From Campylobacteraceae bacterium (GTDB taxonomy: Bacteria; Campylobacterota; Campylobacteria; Campylobacterales; Sulfurovaceae), in contig JALVVQ010000003.1 of NCBI GenBank assembly GCA_027023325.1, forward strand, positions 1 through 5,337: a stretch of 5,337 nucleotides of DNA. The letters are read 5' to 3'. Both the position numbers and the translations under genes were made by a program. Shown piece after piece: positions 4,198 through 5,337 of the stretch (position 1 is its first letter; every line of letters starts with the position of its first letter). The notes beneath the pieces are model-generated. The model saw nothing but the letters and a program-made list of their open reading frames with translations. It ran no database searches and was not told the DNA's origin.

Positions 4198-5337
4198 TTG
4201 CTTTCCTTGTATGTGCTGGTGATGATGAGTGCTTTGAGGATATCTCTTGCGCTTTTGAGCTGAGCATCTTTATAAAGCATCTCTTTGCCGATAATGGTTT
4301 TGTCTTTCACGGGTCTGCTACTGTTGGCATCAGTGCTGTTGCTATCGGCCGTGTCCTTGTGGTCAATCTTGTCCAGCTCTAACTTCAGATGCTTTTTGAG
4401 ATCTTTTTCTTTGATGGAGAGCGTATTGTTGCTTTCTTGCTTCACCGTACCTGCCTCTACGACGATGTCAGGGGTGACCCCTTTGTTTTGTATCGTTCTT
4501 CCGCTAGGGAGGTAGTATCTGGCTACAGTGAGTTTGATACCTTCTTTATGTCCGATAGGGATGACGACCTGCACGCTGCCCTTGCCAAATGTCTTTTTGC
4601 CTATGATGATGGCCCGTTTCCTGTCCTGTAGGGCACCGGAGACAATCTCGCTGGCACTGGCAGAACCACCATTGACCAAGACAACGATAGGGATGTGATT
4701 GTTGACGGTGTTTGTTTTCTTTGCGTCGAAGACAGATTCATCACTTTTTCGCCTGCCTTTTTGGCTGACCAGCGGGCCTTCATCGATAAAGAGATCCAGT
4801 ACGCCGATCGCCTGATTGAGAAGTCCTCCAGGGTTGTTTCTCAAGTCCATAATGACACCTTTGGCTTCAGGGTGTGCTGCCAGTGCTTTTTTGACCTCGT
4901 TGGTGACTTTGGCATCAAAAGAGGTGATATGAATATAGAGCAGGTCTTTGTCCAGAGTTTTGACTTTGACCGACTCGATCTTAATGATATCACGAATGAT
5001 ATGGGCGATGACTGGTTTACTTTCCCCCTTTCTGATAAGTGTCAGTTCAATGGGTGTCTTTGGTTTGCCACGCATAAGCTTGACGGCTTCGTCGATCGTC
5101 ATGCCCAATGTGGCCTGCTTGTCGATCTTGAGAATGATATCACCTGCTTTGACGCCGGCTCTGAATGCAGGTGTATCATCGATCGGTGCAATGACCGTCA
5201 ATGCGCCATCGCGCATACCCACCACGATACCCAGTCCACCAAACTCTCCCTTGGTCTGTACATCCAAGTCACTGAAGCTTTTGGCATCCATATAGACAGA
5301 GTGTGCATCGAGATTACTCATGAGACCTTTGAGTGCC
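4194..5337 (-). CDS. ctpA: C-terminal processing peptidase, S41 family (5' end outside window)
   Basis: Periplasmic serine protease of the CtpA/Prc/Tsp family. The frame stays open to the window edge: before the Met at 5321-5319 it reads ALKGL, and ALKGLMSNLDAHS matches a conserved internal segment of the family. That Met is therefore not the start, and the signal peptide and N-terminal helices lie beyond the edge. Numbering from that Met, a PDZ domain spans about 27-105 (FGGLGI at 27-32). The protease core follows with MDLRNNPGGLL (158-168), NGGSASASE (217-225) and GKKTFGKGSVQ (241-251). Aligning to the Ser-Lys-Gln arrangement of CtpB gives S222, K247 and Q251, all present, so it should be active. 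The C-terminal 80 residues are charged, with an acidic/serine/asparagine-rich linker (about 320-338), then a helix. It heads the operon portion seen here and its TGA overlaps the purC ATG. Targets are unknown; relatives trim periplasmic or lipoprotein substrates, often cell-wall hydrolases. Confidence 0.93.
   Translation of the reverse strand, partial: ALKGLMSNLDAHSVYMDAKSFSDLDVQTKGEFGGLGIVVGMRDGALTVIAPIDDTPAFRAGVKAGDIILKIDKQATLGMTIDEAVKLMRGKPKTPIELTLIRKGESKPVIAHIIRDIIKIESVKVKTLDKDLLYIHITSFDAKVTNEVKKALAAHPEAKGVIMDLRNNPGGLLNQAIGVLDLFIDEGPLVSQKGRRKSDESVFDAKKTNTVNNHIPIVVLVNGGSASASEIVSGALQDRKRAIIIGKKTFGKGSVQVVIPIGHKEGIKLTVARYYLPSGRTIQNKGVTPDIVVEAGTVKQESNNTLSIKEKDLKKHLKLELDKIDHKDTADSNSTDANSSRPVKDKTIIGKEMLYKDAQLKSARDILKALIITSTYKESK
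4204..4208 (-). promoter_or_regulatory. Shine-Dalgarno of purC inside the end of the protease gene
   Basis: AAGGA at 4208-4204 on the minus strand, 6 nt before the purC ATG at 4197. It lies within the last codons of the protease gene, so purC has both a good site of its own and ATGA coupling. Confidence 0.7.

Noticed and set aside
3466..4263. Long plus-strand open frame (265 codons) covering all of purC
   Set aside because: It lies fully antisense to purC, with the ends of purS and the protease gene also overlapped. No Shine-Dalgarno or promoter was seen, its composition is rich in Cys/Phe/Val/Ile as expected of an antisense shadow, and purC itself is an unmistakable gene.
4194..5321. Treating the Met at 5321 as the protease start
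   Set aside because: The frame stays open upstream and the residues ALKGL before it continue the conserved family segment, so this Met is internal and the gene is cut by the window edge.

Overview
The window looks like a core-genome segment of a Campylobacterota (Epsilonproteobacteria) chromosome, probably a Sulfurovum- or Sulfurimonas-like bacterium. The reasons are gene order (ctpA-type protease, purC, purS, purQ, an exported protein, plsC), moderate GC in the genes with very AT-rich intergenic DNA, and promoters with a TATAAT -10 box but no clear -35. From memory, Campylobacter jejuni has the same order around Cj0511-Cj0516. The genus is inference; the phylum is fairly secure.

Every gene I can support is on the minus strand, so transcription runs from high to low coordinates. 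The upstream block (5337 to 822) reads as one operon. It starts with a C-terminal processing protease whose 5' end lies outside the window, followed by purC, purS and purQ (two consecutive enzymes of de novo purine synthesis: the glutaminase and small subunits of FGAM synthase, and SAICAR synthetase). Next come an uncharacterised exported membrane-anchored protein with a C-terminal SH3-like domain, and plsC (phosphatidic acid synthesis). Junctions are extremely tight: three ATGA stop/start overlaps, one 8-nt gap and one 23-nt overlap. The purL gene that would complete FGAM synthase is not in the window.

After plsC there is a 168-bp AT-rich gap (654-821). It holds two overlapping inverted repeats and a good promoter for a separate small gene encoding a 144-aa polytopic membrane protein of unknown function. 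A second 119-bp gap (100-218) carries another TATAAT-type promoter candidate, which precedes the first 33 codons of an RND-family transporter cut by the window edge.

No tRNA, rRNA, CRISPR array, insertion sequence or phage gene was seen. I find no exotic new system. The best leads are the uncharacterised exported SH3-like protein embedded in the purine operon, the orphan membrane protein, and the overlapping AT-rich inverted repeats between plsC and that protein.
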